Source: Bacteroidota bacterium (GTDB taxonomy: Bacteria; Bacteroidota; Bacteroidia; Chitinophagales; Chitinophagaceae). Taken from it: a stretch of 64,000 nt of DNA. Shown here piece by piece: positions 27,090-35,681 of the stretch. The translations under genes were made by a program, and so were the position numbers. The notes under the pieces are model-generated. The model did no database searches. It saw only the letters and a program-made list of their open reading frames with translations, and had not been told where the DNA came from. The stretch spans positions 16,991 through 80,990 of the forward strand of contig JAPLEH010000052.1 of the NCBI GenBank assembly GCA_026391455.1, given 5' to 3'. Position 1 is the stretch's first letter; every line of letters starts with the position of its first letter.

Positions 27090-28331
27090 GTGAAATTCAT
27101 TCCGGCAATAATTTTTTTATTCCTTCCCTGGCTCACGGTGCAGTCACAATCTGTCATTAAGGGAAGGGTGGTGGTGGCCAGCAATGGTACGCCCATTGCA
27201 GGATGCAGTATTTTTATCACCAACACATCTAAAGGTACCACCTCTGATGCCAATGGTATGTTTGAGCTGACAAGCATTCCACCGGGTAAGCACGACCTGG
27301 TCGTTTCTTCCATCGGATATGAGACCATCGTTTATTCATTCAGTGAGGCACAACTGCCACTGCAACTGAAATTTGAAATGCAGATAAAGGCAAAAGAACT
27401 GGCCAATGTAACCTTGGAAGAATCGGTGGAAGAGGGTTGGGAAAAATGGGGCGTTACTTTTACTGAAAACTTTATTGGCACTGTACCCAATGCAGCTTTT
27501 TGTAAGATATTAAATGAAAAAGCTATCCGCTTCCGGTACTACCGTAAGTCGAACCGGGTGATCGCCTATTGTGATGAACCCATTCTGATCGAGAACAAAT
27601 CACTGGGCTACCGTATCAAATATCAATTAGAGAATTTCGAAGTTAATTTCAAGGCAGGTACGCTGGCATACCTTGGTTATTCACTATATGAACCCATGGA
27701 AGCAAGATCAAATAGCAGAAAAAAGACCTGGGAAGAGCGAAGGGAAAAAGCGTATTACGGATCGGTGCTGCATTTTATGCGAAGCATCTATGCAGGCAAA
27801 CTGCAGGAGGAAGGATTCGATGTACGCAGAATGAAACGAATTCCCAATGCCGAAAAGGAGCGTGTAAGAAAGACCTATAAAGGCCAGCGCATGGTCTTTA
27901 ACCGGGATGGCAGTAAAATTTCGCAGATGCAGATTGGCAGTGACGATAGCAAACTCCCGGAAGATTCAGCCACGTATTTCAACAAGATCATGCATCAGCC
28001 TGATTATTTTGAAGTATATGATACCGCACTCCTGAAAGCCGACAGCCTGGTGATGGAAGAAGCAGGAGAGATAAAAACTATACATTTTGAAAACTATCTC
28101 TTCGTTACTTATACCCAGGCGAAAGAAGATGATGCCTTTTTGAAAACGGTATATCCACCCAGAAAGGCTTCCTTGCAACGCTCCTATGTATTCTTGTCCG
28201 GTACTATGGCAATATACATTGATATGAACGGAAATTATTTTGATCCGCAGGAATTCATTACTACCGGGTATTGGGGATGGAGAGAAAAAATGGCGAATTC
28301 GCTGCCGCAGGATTATGAACCGGGTAATTAG
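27090..28331 (+). CDS. Carboxypeptidase-regulatory-like (CarboxypepD_reg) domain protein
   Basis: 413 residues. A GTG start at 27090 gives an immediate signal peptide (MKFIPAIIFLFLPWLTVQSQ); no ATG precedes the domain. Residues about 22-90 form the small beta-sandwich usual at the N terminus of TonB receptors (IKGRVVVASNGTPIAGCSIF, SSIGYETIVYSF). The remaining 320 residues have no TonB barrel and match the group of Bacteroidota proteins with this domain and an unknown beta-rich C-terminal region (YRIKYQLENFEVNF, STGYWGWREKMA-like end). It lies 34 bp after DUF3570 and could be the fifth gene of that operon. Function unknown. Confidence 0.8.
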   Translation: MKFIPAIIFLFLPWLTVQSQSVIKGRVVVASNGTPIAGCSIFITNTSKGTTSDANGMFELTSIPPGKHDLVVSSIGYETIVYSFSEAQLPLQLKFEMQIKAKELANVTLEESVEEGWEKWGVTFTENFIGTVPNAAFCKILNEKAIRFRYYRKSNRVIAYCDEPILIENKSLGYRIKYQLENFEVNFKAGTLAYLGYSLYEPMEARSNSRKKTWEERREKAYYGSVLHFMRSIYAGKLQEEGFDVRRMKRIPNAEKERVRKTYKGQRMVFNRDGSKISQMQIGSDDSKLPEDSATYFNKIMHQPDYFEVYDTALLKADSLVMEEAGEIKTIHFENYLFVTYTQAKEDDAFLKTVYPPRKASLQRSYVFLSGTMAIYIDMNGNYFDPQEFITTGYWGWREKMANSLPQDYEPGN

Positions 28332-28332
28332 T

Positions 28333-28364
28333 TAATGTGCTAATATGCTAATTTGCTAATGTGA
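28333..28364. repeat. Four tandem TAATNTGC octamers
   Basis: TAATGTGC, TAATATGC, TAATTTGC and TAATGTGA follow directly one after another, just past the stop of the preceding gene. From memory, such TAATxTGC runs are dispersed in intergenic DNA of this group. Confidence 0.7.
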
Positions 28365-28433
28365 TAATTAATACAGGGGTATGAAAGTTATAGAGATGCT
28401 TATTGTTAGTAGGTTTTTTTTTAAGTTTCTTCG

Positions 28434-29768
28434 TTAGTTTTTTCTTCGCCAGCCGATGAGTTGTTTCAGATAACCAACTTTGATTGTTTGTTTTTTATTC
28501 TGTTCCGGGTCATAAATAGTGATCCACCACCAGGGATCATATTGGTTGCGGGTGGGAATGATTTCCCGCTGTACCATGGCAATCAATCCTTCCCGGGTGA
28601 TCTTATTTATTTCGGTTGCCATACTGTCTTCCAATATGGTCACATTCTTGTACTGGTAGCGGGTGCCATATATGGAAGGTGGTGTGCCGTCATAGTGGGA
28701 TTGGGTATAGCCATATCCAATTGGAGTCGCTGGTAAAGGCGTGATGCTATTATCGAATGTGTTTATACGAAATACATTTTCTTTTTGTGTGGAACAAACA
28801 TAAACTAAGCTGTCCTCCGGGGTTCGTTCAAAGTAGGGAGGATAAGCGCAACGGTTTACATTCGGAATGACGGGATACGTGATCACCTGCAGGGGTTGTA
28901 GTCGTATCCTGATCAATTGTCCCCCCGCCTTTTGTGTCAGTATTTCATTGTCGTTGAGCCAGGTCAGCGGCAGGTTAAATGCAGAGCGTAAACTATGTTC
29001 AAATTGTACAGAATCTGCAATGCTCTGTTTGCTGCCATCTGCATTCCGTATTTCCAGATACCCCCGGGTATGAAAGACCCTTGTCCAGCCACACAAGTAT
29101 AGACTGGTGTCATTGCGGAGAAAGTTTCCACTCAGGGGATCTTCTAAAGGCACAAAAAATACTTTCCGGGTTTTATCCGGTGAAAGAACCCCTTCTGTGA
29201 ATTGCGATGCATAATCGCGTTGATCCCTGTTGGTATTACCGATCCGGTAGCGGTTGCCGCTGCTGATAGGAATGATCTTACCTGTTGATAGCTGGAAAAA
29301 ATAATAAGGGGTGGTAATGGTCTGGTGCCGTTCCTTGTCGGATGGCAATACGGAAGAAGGTGTGTAACCGGTATGACGCATGATTACCGAATCCCCATTT
29401 TTTTCCACGAAATAATCATCGCCGATATGCGCATGAATAAATTTTTTATCCTTCAGGTCGAAAATATCGCCCATTGAATTGATAATATACCGGTCGTCGT
29501 ATAGTTGTGTGGGATATTCGGCGAAATTGGGGAAGTATCTGACAGGTGTTTCATACAACGTATTACGTAAATAGCCGGATCCGGTAAATGTGTACTCCAC
29601 CAGTATGTTGGATTTAAACTGAGGTACTTCACCCCCTCCCTCCCGATAGGTTTCCCAGGTGAGCAGACTATATTTTTTAGAAAGTGGTGGCTGGCCGGCA
29701 CAACCCTGAAAAAATAGCAACAACATTATTCCGATCATCAGTTGGGAATATGGGGTAAGTTTTCTCAT
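28434..29768 (-). CDS. Lipoprotein of unknown function
   Basis: 444 residues with a lipoprotein signal (MLLLFFQGCAG, lipobox FQGC at about 23). The mature part is beta-rich with repeated short blades such as DIFDLKDKKFIHAHIGDD, YLEIRNADGSKQSIADSV and ILTQKAGGQLIRIRLQP, so a propeller-like fold is possible, but I do not recognise a family. It begins about 80 bp from the following membrane-protein gene on the same strand. No functional hint arises from the neighbours. Confidence 0.7.
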   Translation of the reverse strand: MRKLTPYSQLMIGIMLLLFFQGCAGQPPLSKKYSLLTWETYREGGGEVPQFKSNILVEYTFTGSGYLRNTLYETPVRYFPNFAEYPTQLYDDRYIINSMGDIFDLKDKKFIHAHIGDDYFVEKNGDSVIMRHTGYTPSSVLPSDKERHQTITTPYYFFQLSTGKIIPISSGNRYRIGNTNRDQRDYASQFTEGVLSPDKTRKVFFVPLEDPLSGNFLRNDTSLYLCGWTRVFHTRGYLEIRNADGSKQSIADSVQFEHSLRSAFNLPLTWLNDNEILTQKAGGQLIRIRLQPLQVITYPVIPNVNRCAYPPYFERTPEDSLVYVCSTQKENVFRINTFDNSITPLPATPIGYGYTQSHYDGTPPSIYGTRYQYKNVTILEDSMATEINKITREGLIAMVQREIIPTRNQYDPWWWITIYDPEQNKKQTIKVGYLKQLIGWRRKN

Positions 29769-29850
29769 GGCTATTATTTTTTTAATAATACAGTATTGAT
29801 GAAATGAAAGGATGTTTTGCCAATACCTCCTTGCATCGCGTGCAGCCCCT

Positions 29851-30330
29851 CTATCGCTTTACCGGATGCGTGATCGATTCGAGCAATGTTACGATCGCCT
29901 TCATATCCTGTCTGGAAAAACCGTCCTTTTCTGCAGAGAGAAATAGATCGCCCGGTTTTTTTCGAAAAAAATAGATCACTGGCTTTCTCGCTATTTTAGG
30001 CCAGCGATATTGTTCGAGTTTGATCTTCAAATCATCAAATGAACGCTTATACTCCTTTATTCCTGATCCGGGTTTATATATCGTGAAAAATATATGTCCG
30101 GTGCCCGTGTCAATGGTTATTTGATTAATAAAGGAATGTTCATTGTAATAAAAAGCTCGCTGAATAAAAAAACAAATTAACAAAATCAGCATAGAGCCCA
30201 GCGATATCCGTAGCGGGGAGAAATGATAGAATATAAAGAGCAGCAGGGCATAAAAATAAACATACAGGAATAGTCGCCAAAGCGCATAGCCGGATGATTT
30301 GGGTCTTTTGGTGGTAAATGTATGTCGCAT
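29851..30330 (-). CDS. Small two-helix membrane protein of unknown function
   Basis: 159 residues. Two closely spaced transmembrane helices (LFLYVYFYALLLFIFYHF at about 20-37 and ISLGSMLILLICFFIQ at about 41-56) are followed by a C-terminal cytosolic or periplasmic domain of about 95 residues, rich in basic and aromatic residues (GSGIKEYKRSFDDLKIKL, KPVIYFFRKKPGDLFLS). This resembles a PH-like bacterial domain, but I am not sure. The ATG at 30330 was chosen because a consensus promoter TAGGTTTG (30343-30350) lies only 12 bp before it, which excludes the ATG five codons upstream. Confidence 0.65.
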   Translation of the reverse strand: MRHTFTTKRPKSSGYALWRLFLYVYFYALLLFIFYHFSPLRISLGSMLILLICFFIQRAFYYNEHSFINQITIDTGTGHIFFTIYKPGSGIKEYKRSFDDLKIKLEQYRWPKIARKPVIYFFRKKPGDLFLSAEKDGFSRQDMKAIVTLLESITHPVKR

Positions 30331-30342
30331 GGTACACTGTTT

Positions 30343-30350
30343 CAAACCTA
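30343..30350 (-). promoter_or_regulatory. -7 promoter element of the small membrane-protein gene
   Basis: TAGGTTTG on the minus strand is an exact TAnnTTTG match 12 bp from the ATG at 30330. It lies immediately after the queA terminator, so the gene has its own start. Confidence 0.55.
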
Positions 30351-30351
30351 C

Positions 30352-30379
30352 AAAAAAAGCCCCGCATTCGCAGGGCTTT
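30352..30379 (-). terminator. Terminator after queA
   Basis: On the minus strand AAAGCCC and GGGCTTT (30373-30379 and 30356-30362) form a stem around a 10-nt GC-containing loop, followed by TTTT. It lies about 20 bp past the queA stop. Confidence 0.75.
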
Positions 30380-30399
30380 AACAGGTTATTTTCGATTCA

Positions 30400-31449
30400 T
30401 CAAATGATCAGCAGCGCATCTCCATAACTGAAGAAACGGTACTTATCCTTGATGGCTTTTTTATAGGCTTCCATCGCCAGTTCGTACCCGGCAAATGCAC
30501 AGGTCATGATGAGCAGGCTGGTTTTGGGTAAATGGAAATTCGTTACCAGCGAATCCGCAATATTGAAATCATAGGGCGGATGAATGAACATATTCGTCCA
30601 GCCTTCGGAGGGTTTCAATAATTTTTGAGCGGTAAAGGAAGATTCCATACCCCGCATGGTAGTGGTGCCGATGGAGCAGATGCGATGGCCGTATTCTTTG
30701 GCACGGTTCACGATCTTGCAGGCCGTTTCGTCTATGTTATAGTATTCAGCATCCATTTTATGTTTGCTGAGGTCTTCCACTTCAATGGGGCGGAAGGTGC
30801 CAAGCCCGGTATGCAGGGTAATTTCAGCAAAGCGGATACCTTTAATTTCGAGTCGTTTGATCAGTTCACGGCTGAAGTGCAATCCCGCAGTAGGAGCAGC
30901 CACAGCGCCTTCATGTTTGGCATATACTGTCTGATAACGCTCTTTATCTTCTTCGTCGGGTTTGCGTTTGATGTATTTGGGGAGTGGTGTTTCACCAAGT
31001 TTTTCCAGTTGTGCGCGAAAATCTTCTTCGCTGCCTTCCCATAAGAAACGGATGGTTCGGCCACGGCTGGTGGTATTGTCAATAACCTCTGCTACCAGGT
31101 CTTCCTGATCGCCGAAGTATAATTTATTTCCTACACGTATCTTCCTTGCGGGATCAACGATCACATCCCAGAGGCGGTTGGGGCGGTTCAGTTCGCGAAG
31201 CAAAAACACTTCGATCTTGGCACCGGTTTTTTCCTTGCGGCCATACATACGGGCCGGAAATACTTTGGTGTTATTTACCACAAATACATCCTTGTCATCA
31301 AAATAATCCAGGATGTCGCGGAAATGTTTGTTTTCAATTTCACCGGTATGACGGTGAACCACCATCATACGCGCGTCTTCACGTCTTTTGGCGGGCGTTT
31401 GAGCAATCAGGTTTAGGGGCAGGTCGAATCGGAATTGTGATAACTTCAT
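30400..31449 (-). CDS. queA: S-adenosylmethionine:tRNA ribosyltransferase-isomerase
   Basis: 349 residues. It transfers and rearranges the ribosyl of SAM onto preQ1 at tRNA position 34, giving epoxyqueuosine. Conserved segments are [77 protein letters not shown] (key fragment GLGTFRPI) and [18 protein letters not shown]. The length is typical. No other queuosine genes are adjacent. A leader of about 200 nt with a foldable 116-nt element lies between its consensus promoter (31663-31670) and its ATG. Confidence 0.95.
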   Translation of the reverse strand: MKLSQFRFDLPLNLIAQTPAKRREDARMMVVHRHTGEIENKHFRDILDYFDDKDVFVVNNTKVFPARMYGRKEKTGAKIEVFLLRELNRPNRLWDVIVDPARKIRVGNKLYFGDQEDLVAEVIDNTTSRGRTIRFLWEGSEEDFRAQLEKLGETPLPKYIKRKPDEEDKERYQTVYAKHEGAVAAPTAGLHFSRELIKRLEIKGIRFAEITLHTGLGTFRPIEVEDLSKHKMDAEYYNIDETACKIVNRAKEYGHRICSIGTTTMRGMESSFTAQKLLKPSEGWTNMFIHPPYDFNIADSLVTNFHLPKTSLLIMTCAFAGYELAMEAYKKAIKDKYRFFSYGDALLII

Positions 31450-31523
31450 GCGTATTAGGGTTTTTATTAACCGGCGTACAGTTATTGGTTGTTCGTTACT
31501 TTTTCGCCGTATAATGGCTTAAT

Positions 31524-31639
31524 GACGCAAACCGGGAAGGAAGATCCGGGGAGGTGAGCTTTCCGCTAATCAATCATACAGGTATAATAGGCCTGCAGCT
31601 TTAGCGGATCAATCCGGCCTTACGGCGCCGGGTTTGGTC
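31524..31639 (-). ncRNA. Candidate structured RNA in the queA leader, family unknown
   Basis: A nine-base-pair closing helix is made by 31524-31526 plus 31528-31533 (GAC, CAAACC) with 31631-31639 (GGTTTGGTC), with one bulged base. Inside is a perfect 8-bp helix, TCCGCTAA (31562-31569) with TTAGCGGA (31601-31608), and a hairpin CCGGC (31614-31618) with GCCGG (31627-31631) near one end. GATCCG (31543-31548) could pair instead with CGGATC (31605-31610), which would compete with the 8-bp helix. It lies downstream of a minus-strand consensus promoter and 74 nt before queA, so the minus strand is favoured. It does not match SRP, tmRNA, RNase P, preQ1, SAM, TPP or cobalamin consensus as I know them. 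Confidence 0.4.
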
Positions 31640-31662
31640 AAAAAGACTGCTTTTAAAGCGGG

Positions 31663-31670
31663 CAAAGGTA
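31663..31670 (-). promoter_or_regulatory. -7 promoter element for the queA leader
   Basis: TACCTTTG on the minus strand is an exact TAnnTTTG match. It implies transcription from about 31657 through the foldable element into queA. Confidence 0.55.
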
Positions 31671-31786
31671 CGTTTTTTCAGGCGAATTACCGTGTTTGTT
31701 TTACACATTCTGTTCCCGGCAGTCCCAAAGCTGCCAAATCATTGGTTTTCAAAAAACTTTATGCTTTTTATAGCATGCCTGCATCT

Positions 31787-31794
31787 TACATTTG
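31787..31794 (+). promoter_or_regulatory. -7 promoter element of the TraB/GumN gene
   Basis: TACATTTG is an exact TAnnTTTG match about 37 bp before the ATG at 31832. It supports that ATG over the in-frame codons further upstream. Confidence 0.6.
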
Positions 31795-31831
31795 TTTACA
31801 ACTTCACTTTTTAATTGTACTACCCATCTTT

Positions 31832-34800
31832 ATGAAACGACCCCTTTTTTTGATACTGCTCCTGGCAGTAACAGGATCCCTCTTTGCTCAGCCTGATATC
31901 AAAAACCGCAAATATCCCAGCCTGCTCTGGGAAATTACCGGACCAGGTATGAAGAAGCCTTCCTATCTCATTGGTACCATGCATGTGAGCAGTAAACTCG
32001 CGTTCAATCTGCCCGATTCCTTCTATATAGCCCTGCGCAGCGCACAAATGGTGGCACTGGAAACAAACCCGGAGACCTGGCAGGATGATATGAGCAAATA
32101 TGATATGGGCACCGGGAGACTGACCTATGGATACAGTAGTTATATTTCATCACCCGACGAATACTTCACGCTCAATACCCTGAAATTTTATAAGTATGAC
32201 AGCAAAATAGAGCGTTCCCTGTACAGTAGCCCCTCTACAATCAATAACCTGTTGTATCGTTCCTATGGCAATGAATCCAGCGACTTCGAAGAAGATACCT
32301 ACCTCGATATGTATATCTACCAGTGCGGTAAAAAATGGGGTAAACGGGTGGCCGGTGTGGAAGATTATGGCGAAAGTATGAAGCTGATGGCCGAAGCTTA
32401 TAAGGATGCTGCAAAAGATAAAGAACGCAAAGAGCGAAGCTATGGTGATCAGGATGAAGATTATTCAGCCGATAAACTCCAGGAGGCCTATCGCAGCGGT
32501 AACCTCGACCTGCTCGATACCATCAACCGCTACAACAGCGTGTCTAAATCCTTTGATGAAAAATTTTTATACCGCCGCAATGAAATACAAGCCGAATCGA
32601 TCGATTCCATTTTGCGTTCAGGTACCAGTCTTTTTGTGGGAGTGGGAGCGGCACACCTGCCGGGCGAGCGCGGAGTAATCGAAATACTCCGTAAAAGCGG
32701 ATATAAATTACGTCCGGTAAAAATGGGTGAACGTGCCAGCAAAGAAAAAGATATGGTGGACCGGCTCCGGGTACCCGTCAATTTCCATACGGAAACTGCA
32801 AGCGACGGTTTTTATAAAGTCGATATACCCGGTAAGTTTTACAAATTTGGAGAAGATGCGGCACTCGAACAGGTGCAATATGCAGACATGGCCAATGGCA
32901 GCTACTATATGGTGACCCGCATCATGACCAATGCCTGGCTGTGGAATCACCATACCGATCAGGTATTGAAGAAAGTGGACAGCCTGCTGTATGAAAATAT
33001 TCCCGGAAAGATCGTGTCCCGCAACAATATCACTAAAAACGGTTACAAAGGCATTGACCTTACCAACCGAACCCGCCGGGGTGATTTGCAGCGGTACCAG
33101 ATATTCGTCACTCCTTTTGAAATACTGGTTTTCAAAATGAGCGGCACCGGTGATTATGTGAAAGAAGGAACCGAAGCCGCTAAATTCTTTGGAAGCATTC
33201 AACTAAAAGAGTATAAAAATCCGATTGAACCATCGGCTACGGTAAAAAAATACAGTCCTCCCTATGGCGGTTTTAGTATTGACATGCCTCATGAACCTTA
33301 TGTGGGCAATGATGGAAGCTGGATTTTTGATGCAACCGACAAAGCTGGTACCGGTTTTTTCCGGGTGATCCGCACCGATATTCATAATTATAATTTTACA
33401 GAAGAAGATACATTCGACCTGGCACTGATGGATGAAAGCTTTCGTGCTTCTGAATTCATAGATACGATCCTCAGTCGTAAACAATTCAGTTGGAAAGGAT
33501 ATCCTGCGCTGGATTGCCAGTACCGCGATAAAGATGGCCAGCTTTTTTGGACCCGCTTTATCATCCAGGGACCTCATTATTTTACACTCGTAGCACATGG
33601 CAAACAGGAATCACCCGATATGGCCCGTTTCTTTCAGTCGTTTGAACTGAAGCCGTACAACTATAAGTTATCGAAGCAGCAGGTGGATACTGCACTTTTC
33701 TATTCGGTAAAAACACCGGTTTTTCCGGAGGATAAAAAAATAAAGCTGGATATACCCCGCTATAATTATTTCGGTAACGACGAAGATGACGATGCTGATG
33801 ATGGTCAATTGCTGGACGGCGCTTACCGCAGCAAGATCATAGCAAATGATACCACCGGTGAAAAAATATTTGTGACCTTCTCCAAAACGGGCCGTTATTA
33901 TTACAATAGCGACAGCTCCTATCTTTCCGGTAATCGTCCCGTTTATTATATGGGCGATTCCACCTGGATCGTGAAACTCCGCAAGAAAACGCTGACACCC
34001 GACGGATTACGAATCGGAGAGATCATCATTACCGATACCGGCAGCAGCCGTACGATCTGGAGCAAGAATTTTTATAAAAATGGAGTTGGCTTTACTCTCA
34101 CTACACAATCAGATACCGTTACCGGCCCCAGCCAGTTTGTAAAGGATTTTTATGAGAGCTTTACGCCCGCCGATACATTGAAAGGATTGAGTCCCTATGT
34201 AAAAAAATCGCACCTGTTCTTTGATGATTTCCTTAGTGCCGACAGTAGCGTACATAAACGGGCTGTGCGCAGCATCAGTGACGTGAAGCTCGATTCGAAC
34301 GATCTTCCACAATTGAAAAAACTGATTGGCAGCATCAACTGGAAAGAAAAAAATTATCTCCATATAAAGGAGTCGCTCATCAATAAGCTGGGCAATATGC
34401 GCACTCCTGCAGCGGTCGCTTACCTCAAAGACCTGTATATGTCCCTGGATGATACCATCCAATTACAGTATGCTGCATTAGAAGCATTGCTCCAGCATAA
34501 AAATACGGTTGCCTACCAGGCTTTCCGGGATATCATTAATAACGAACCCCCGGTGCTTGATTTTGGAAGAACGGGAATACCCCTCGGTTTACGGCGCACG
34601 ATCATTACTGATGATGCAGATTTTAAAATGGATGATGGAAAATTCCTGGATGAACTTTCCGATTCATTGCAGCTTACGAAAACGATTCTGCCGGACCTTC
34701 TTCCCTTGCTGAACCTGGAAGATTATAAATCATCTATCATGGGCTTACTGGGAAGTATGGTAGACAGTAATCTGTTGAGCCCCCGTGACTATGAAATCTA

Positions 34801-35659
34801 TCAGTCCAAATTCCTCATTGAGGCCAAGCAGGAATTGAAAAAGCAGTCCATCGCGGAAAAGAAAAAAGCTATTGAAGCGGCTGAAGAAAGTAAAAAGGAA
34901 ACAAAACTGCCTTCCATCTATAACTTACCGGATGATGAAGACAATGGCAATGATGACCTGAGCCTTTATGCCACCCTGCTGATGCCATTCTGGGAAACCA
35001 ATGCTGCCGTACCACCCCTGATCGGACAAATGCTGAAATCGAATGATAAGCGTTTGAAGTATAATACGCTTATTTTACTCATCGATAAAAAGAAACCCTA
35101 TCCCGATTCTCTGCTGCGGTACTTTGCATCGCTGGATGAATACCGGTACGATCTGTATGCAGACCTTCGCAAGCGAAAACAAATGAAGCTGTTCCCTGAT
35201 CAATACAACACACATATTGAAATGGCCAGGAGTTTCCTGATTTATAGCAAATCCTACGACAAGCCCGATTCTTTGTTATTTGTGGATCGCCTGCCGGCTT
35301 CTTATAAAAATAAGAATGGGTTTATTTACTTTTTCAAATACAAGGAAAAGAAAGATGACCTTAGTTGGAAACTGGCTACTGTGGGATTAGTACCGGAGAA
35401 CCCGAAGGAATTCAGATTTGAGGACAGTATCCCGGTTGTGAATCAGCGGTTTCGGTTTTCTTACCTGCAGGATGAGGCAGTGCTGAGTCGTTTCGATTTT
35501 ACTTCATATACGGACACGAAAATCAAGGATACTGACTCCATACAACAACTCATGCAGAAAGAACTGAAGAAGTTATTGTTTTCCCGTCGTAAGAGTGCAG
35601 AGAAGTTTTATACTGAGTCGTATGACCGTTCCGAAATGATACAGGGGTATGTAGAATAA
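31832..35659 (+). CDS. Very large TraB/GumN-domain exported protein
   Basis: 1275 residues. The ATG at 31832 starts a signal peptide (MKRPLFLILLLAVTGSLFAQ); the open frame extends 66 codons upstream but across the promoter. Residues about 25-300 are a TraB/GumN domain with the two family motifs GTMH (48-51) and GAAH (272-275). These are thought to carry a Tiki-like metalloprotease site. The remaining about 950 residues are unknown: a beta-rich middle (about 340-700), an alpha-helical part with HEAT-like helices around 870-960 (YLHIKESLINKLGN, AALEALLQHKNTVAYQAF), a charged coiled coil near 1005-1030, and a final mixed region. Ordinary GumN proteins are about 300 residues, so the extension is notable. 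Monocistronic. Confidence 0.82.
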   Translation: MKRPLFLILLLAVTGSLFAQPDIKNRKYPSLLWEITGPGMKKPSYLIGTMHVSSKLAFNLPDSFYIALRSAQMVALETNPETWQDDMSKYDMGTGRLTYGYSSYISSPDEYFTLNTLKFYKYDSKIERSLYSSPSTINNLLYRSYGNESSDFEEDTYLDMYIYQCGKKWGKRVAGVEDYGESMKLMAEAYKDAAKDKERKERSYGDQDEDYSADKLQEAYRSGNLDLLDTINRYNSVSKSFDEKFLYRRNEIQAESIDSILRSGTSLFVGVGAAHLPGERGVIEILRKSGYKLRPVKMGERASKEKDMVDRLRVPVNFHTETASDGFYKVDIPGKFYKFGEDAALEQVQYADMANGSYYMVTRIMTNAWLWNHHTDQVLKKVDSLLYENIPGKIVSRNNITKNGYKGIDLTNRTRRGDLQRYQIFVTPFEILVFKMSGTGDYVKEGTEAAKFFGSIQLKEYKNPIEPSATVKKYSPPYGGFSIDMPHEPYVGNDGSWIFDATDKAGTGFFRVIRTDIHNYNFTEEDTFDLALMDESFRASEFIDTILSRKQFSWKGYPALDCQYRDKDGQLFWTRFIIQGPHYFTLVAHGKQESPDMARFFQSFELKPYNYKLSKQQVDTALFYSVKTPVFPEDKKIKLDIPRYNYFGNDEDDDADDGQLLDGAYRSKIIANDTTGEKIFVTFSKTGRYYYNSDSSYLSGNRPVYYMGDSTWIVKLRKKTLTPDGLRIGEIIITDTGSSRTIWSKNFYKNGVGFTLTTQSDTVTGPSQFVKDFYESFTPADTLKGLSPYVKKSHLFFDDFLSADSSVHKRAVRSISDVKLDSNDLPQLKKLIGSINWKEKNYLHIKESLINKLGNMRTPAAVAYLKDLYMSLDDTIQLQYAALEALLQHKNTVAYQAFRDIINNEPPVLDFGRTGIPLGLRRTIITDDADFKMDDGKFLDELSDSLQLTKTILPDLLPLLNLEDYKSSIMGLLGSMVDSNLLSPRDYEIYQSKFLIEAKQELKKQSIAEKKKAIEAAEESKKETKLPSIYNLPDDEDNGNDDLSLYATLLMPFWETNAAVPPLIGQMLKSNDKRLKYNTLILLIDKKKPYPDSLLRYFASLDEYRYDLYADLRKRKQMKLFPDQYNTHIEMARSFLIYSKSYDKPDSLLFVDRLPASYKNKNGFIYFFKYKEKKDDLSWKLATVGLVPENPKEFRFEDSIPVVNQRFRFSYLQDEAVLSRFDFTSYTDTKIKDTDSIQQLMQKELKKLLFSRRKSAEKFYTESYDRSEMIQGYVE

Positions 35660-35681
35660 TGCAGTGAATACATCTGGACAT

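Noticed and set aside
31524..31639. SRP RNA, c-di-GMP-I, TPP, cobalamin or preQ1 riboswitch in the queA leader
   Set aside because: Only fragments such as GGAAGGAAG or ACGCAAA resemble those classes. Apical loop and core consensus bases are missing or misplaced.
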